Of a DNA stretch of 44,794 nucleotides, positions 43,073 to 44,794 are shown piece by piece (positions within the stretch are counted from its first letter, which is position 1; every line of letters starts with the position of its first letter). Source of the stretch: JADFAK01 sp047615865 (GTDB taxonomy: Bacteria > Bacteroidota > Bacteroidia > Flavobacteriales_D > Sanyastnellaceae); NCBI GenBank assembly GCA_047615865.1, contig JBLHIB010000012.1, positions 1 to 44,794 on the forward strand. Direction: 5' to 3'. The translations under genes and the position numbers were made by a program. The notes beneath the pieces were generated by a model. It made no database searches. It was not told where the DNA came from and saw nothing but the letters and a program-made list of their open reading frames with translations.

Positions 43073-43969
43073 ATGATCTCTATTGACCCTTCCGAAGTAA
43101 GTATTGGTGTTCTTCACGGCTATTTGTTAGGAGCTATTGCTCCTCGACCAATCGCTTTTGCGAGTACGATCGATGAAGACGGACAACCAAACTTGGCTCC
43201 TTTTAGCTTTTTCAATGTATTTAGTGCCAATCCGCCAATCGCTATTTTCTCCCCAGCGCGACGCGGAATGAACAATACGACGAAGCATACTTTCGAAAAT
43301 GTGAAGCGCGTTCCAGAAGTAGTTATCAACGTTGTGAACCATGCCATCGTGCAGCAATGCTCTTTGGCGAGCACAGATTACCCTTCCGATATCAGTGAAT
43401 TTGAGAAAACGGGTCTCACTCCTATACCTTCTGATCTAATTAAACCTGCTCGTGTTAAAGAGTCACCGGTACAATTTGAATGCATCGTTAAAGAGGTGAT
43501 AGAGTTAGGAAACGAAGGCGGAGCGGGCAATCTAGTTGTATGCGAAGTGGTGAAAATTCACATCGATGAAAGCGTTCTTGATGAAAATGGAAAGATCGAT
43601 ACTAAGAAGATAGACCTCGTTGGAAGATGCGGAGGCAACTGGTATGTAAGAGCCAATGGTGAGGCCTTATTCGAAGTTGAAAAACCTGTAAAACGTTTGG
43701 GGATTGGAGTAGACAAAATCCCTCAAGATATCCGAAATTCGAAGATTCTTACAGGCAACAATTTAGGCCAGTTGGGAAACATTGAGCAGTTGCCCGATGA
43801 AACTTCTGTAAATGAGTACAAACTCATCGAAGTTGCTGAGCTTTTCGTGGATCACCAAGATGATGCACAGAAAATGGAAGAGTTGCTGCACATACGTGCA
43901 AAAGACCTTTTGGAGAACAATAAAGTTGAAGAAGCTTGGCTCACCTTGCTCACTTTCAACAATGGATGA
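43073..43969 (+). CDS. Flavin reductase-like FMN-binding protein
   Basis: The 298-residue protein has the flavin reductase-like split barrel in about residues 15-200: LLGAIAPRPIAFASTIDEDG, NLAPFSFFNVFSANPPIAIF, RVPEVVINVVNHAIVQQCSL and the FECIVKEVIELGNEGGAGNL strands. Members bind FMN and act as oxidoreductases of varied substrate. The last 100 residues (from about 200) are a less common extension ending in a helical pair, DDAQKMEELLHIRAKDLLE. Its true substrate cannot be judged. The gene has its own -7 element after purE. Confidence 0.88.
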   Translation: MISIDPSEVSIGVLHGYLLGAIAPRPIAFASTIDEDGQPNLAPFSFFNVFSANPPIAIFSPARRGMNNTTKHTFENVKRVPEVVINVVNHAIVQQCSLASTDYPSDISEFEKTGLTPIPSDLIKPARVKESPVQFECIVKEVIELGNEGGAGNLVVCEVVKIHIDESVLDENGKIDTKKIDLVGRCGGNWYVRANGEALFEVEKPVKRLGIGVDKIPQDIRNSKILTGNNLGQLGNIEQLPDETSVNEYKLIEVAELFVDHQDDAQKMEELLHIRAKDLLENNKVEEAWLTLLTFNNG

Positions 43970-43995
43970 ATTAGATAACAATAAACTTTAGTATT

Positions 43996-44358
43996 ATGGA
44001 TTTGACTGGTGTAATAAAAGTAGTAATGGATGAGCAAAAATTCGATAGCGGATTTTTCAAGCGCGAGTTTGTCATCACTACAGAAGAACAATATCCGCAA
44101 GATATCATCTTCGAATTGCACAAAGAACGCAGCGAGATGGTTGCAGGCAAGCAGCCTGGCGAGCGCGTAACTGTACATTTTGATGTACGTGGTAGAGAAT
44201 GGAATGGCCGTTACTTTAACAACCTTGTCGGTTGGAAAATTGAGTCGGCGGCTGTTGCTGCAGCTGCTGGTGGACAAGCTCCTCCTTCTCCTGAATCATT
44301 CCCTACAATTGACCCAGTAAAGGTCGATGAAGGTGAAGATGATGATCTGCCGTTTTAA
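43996..44358 (+). CDS. DUF3127 protein with SSB-like acidic C-terminal tip
   Basis: The 120-residue protein is an OB-fold-like DUF3127 member: MDLTGVIKVVMDEQKFDSG, FKREFVITTEEQYPQDIIFE, ERVTVHFDVRGREWNGRYFN, LVGWKIES. After a short low-complexity linker (AAVAAAAGGQAPPSPES) it ends EDDDLPF, the same form as the tip of single-stranded-DNA-binding protein (DDDIPF). That tip recruits replication and repair partners in SSB. A nucleic-acid-binding role is therefore plausible. It is 26 bases after the flavin reductase-like gene and ends in a strong terminator. Confidence 0.88.
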   Translation: MDLTGVIKVVMDEQKFDSGFFKREFVITTEEQYPQDIIFELHKERSEMVAGKQPGERVTVHFDVRGREWNGRYFNNLVGWKIESAAVAAAAGGQAPPSPESFPTIDPVKVDEGEDDDLPF

Positions 44359-44375
44359 ATAAAAGAAACTTAAGA

Positions 44376-44418
44376 GGCTTGACGGAATACAATTCTGTCA
44401 AGCCTTCTTATTTATTTG
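44376..44418 (+). terminator. Rho-independent terminator of the DUF3127 gene
   Basis: GGCTTGACGGAAT pairs with ATTCTGTCAAGCC (44376-44404, one G-T pair) over 13 bases with a three-base loop, followed by TTCTTATTTATTT. Confidence 0.85.
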
Positions 44419-44536
44419 CCTTTAGGCTCAATTCCCTCACCGATAAGCTTCTGTCTCCTTTTCAATTGGCAGAAACATGGATTTGGATAACTTAGCGTCA
44501 TAGTCAGATCAATCTCTGACCACACCTTTCCAAAGC

Positions 44537-44794
44537 ATGAAGAACTTCGCCGATCGGTTTTCCGCACTTTTTAAAACGCTTTTGCCAGCTCCGTTCACCA
44601 TTGCCGTGGTGCTTACTGTGCTGGCTTTCCTTTTCGCGTTAATTTTTACGATCCCTGCGGATGAAGGGTTCGGGGATTATAGCCTCTTCCTAGCATCCGA
44701 ATGGGAATCCGGATTGTGGAATGGCTCCTTGCTCGTGTTTGCCGTTCAAATGATGCTCATGCTCGTTCTTGGGCATGTGATGGCGCTCACCACG
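44537..44794 (+). CDS. AtoE-like short-chain fatty acid transporter, N-terminal part
   Basis: The frame opens at ATG 44537 and runs off the right edge after 86 codons. It begins MKNFADRFSALFKTLLPAPF and has a first membrane helix (TIAVVLTVLAFLFALIFTIP), then WESGLWNGSLLVFAVQMMLM and a second helix into LVLGHVMALTT. The pattern fits the TIGR00366/AtoE short-chain fatty acid transporter family. The gene was found by reading the end of the window. Only the N-terminus supports the call. Confidence 0.75.
   Translation, partial: MKNFADRFSALFKTLLPAPFTIAVVLTVLAFLFALIFTIPADEGFGDYSLFLASEWESGLWNGSLLVFAVQMMLMLVLGHVMALTT

Overview
The window is chromosomal DNA from a member of the Bacteroidota, most likely a marine Flavobacteriales/Cryomorphaceae-like bacterium. 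This rests on recurrent TAnnTTTG-type -7 promoter elements, a type IX secretion (T9SS) type B sorting domain plus a decayed type A domain, many short-lipobox lipoproteins, a DUF5723/TSP3/OmpA outer-membrane protein, a K+-dependent membrane pyrophosphatase, a queuine transglycosylase lacking the zinc cysteines, and the pdhB / etfB-etfA / DUF151 / nupC neighbourhood. No phage, IS element, CRISPR array or conjugative module is visible. Genus-level assignment is inference.

Layout. 1-1615: a divergent methionine-cycle unit. The 5' end of metH (minus strand) is preceded by a SAM-I riboswitch; metK faces the other way without one. 1634-5795: a decayed thioredoxin-like gene, a secreted BNR/Asp-box propeller protein and a lipoprotein. 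6017-8933: dnaB and a secreted GATase-like protein often labelled asparagine synthetase B. 8930-14921: a minus-strand series with a methyltransferase, a HEAT-repeat/cyclophilin lipoprotein, an HD-domain protein, a SiaB-type kinase, two unknown small ORFs and a WYL regulator. 14977-20977: muramidase-like protein, Hsp20, DUF554 protein, tgt-lptF, ispE-era. 21111-21183: initiator tRNA. 21524-25977: a large T9SS type B adhesin-like protein and two decayed genes. 25988-33413: lipoproteins, the DUF5723-TSP3-OmpA protein and a GH3-family protein. 33410-38560 (minus): deoxynucleoside kinase, YceI lipoprotein, pyrophosphatase, PDH E1 beta. 38816-44794 (plus): etfB, etfA, DUF151-UVR protein, nucleoside transporter, purE, flavin reductase-like protein, DUF3127 protein and the start of an AtoE-like transporter.

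Functional threads. MetH and MetK are consecutive steps of the SAM cycle, and the riboswitch gives feedback on metH only. PDH, ETF and the pyrophosphatase are core energy metabolism. Deoxynucleoside kinase, NupC and PurE concern nucleotide supply. DnaB and the DUF3127 protein both end in an SSB-like acidic Pro-Phe tip. I found no clearly new multi-gene system. The best leads are the metH riboswitch with its built-in alternative helix, the DnaB/DUF3127 tips, the HEAT-cyclophilin lipoprotein, and the WYL regulator with two unrecognised genes behind an overlapping inverted-repeat region.
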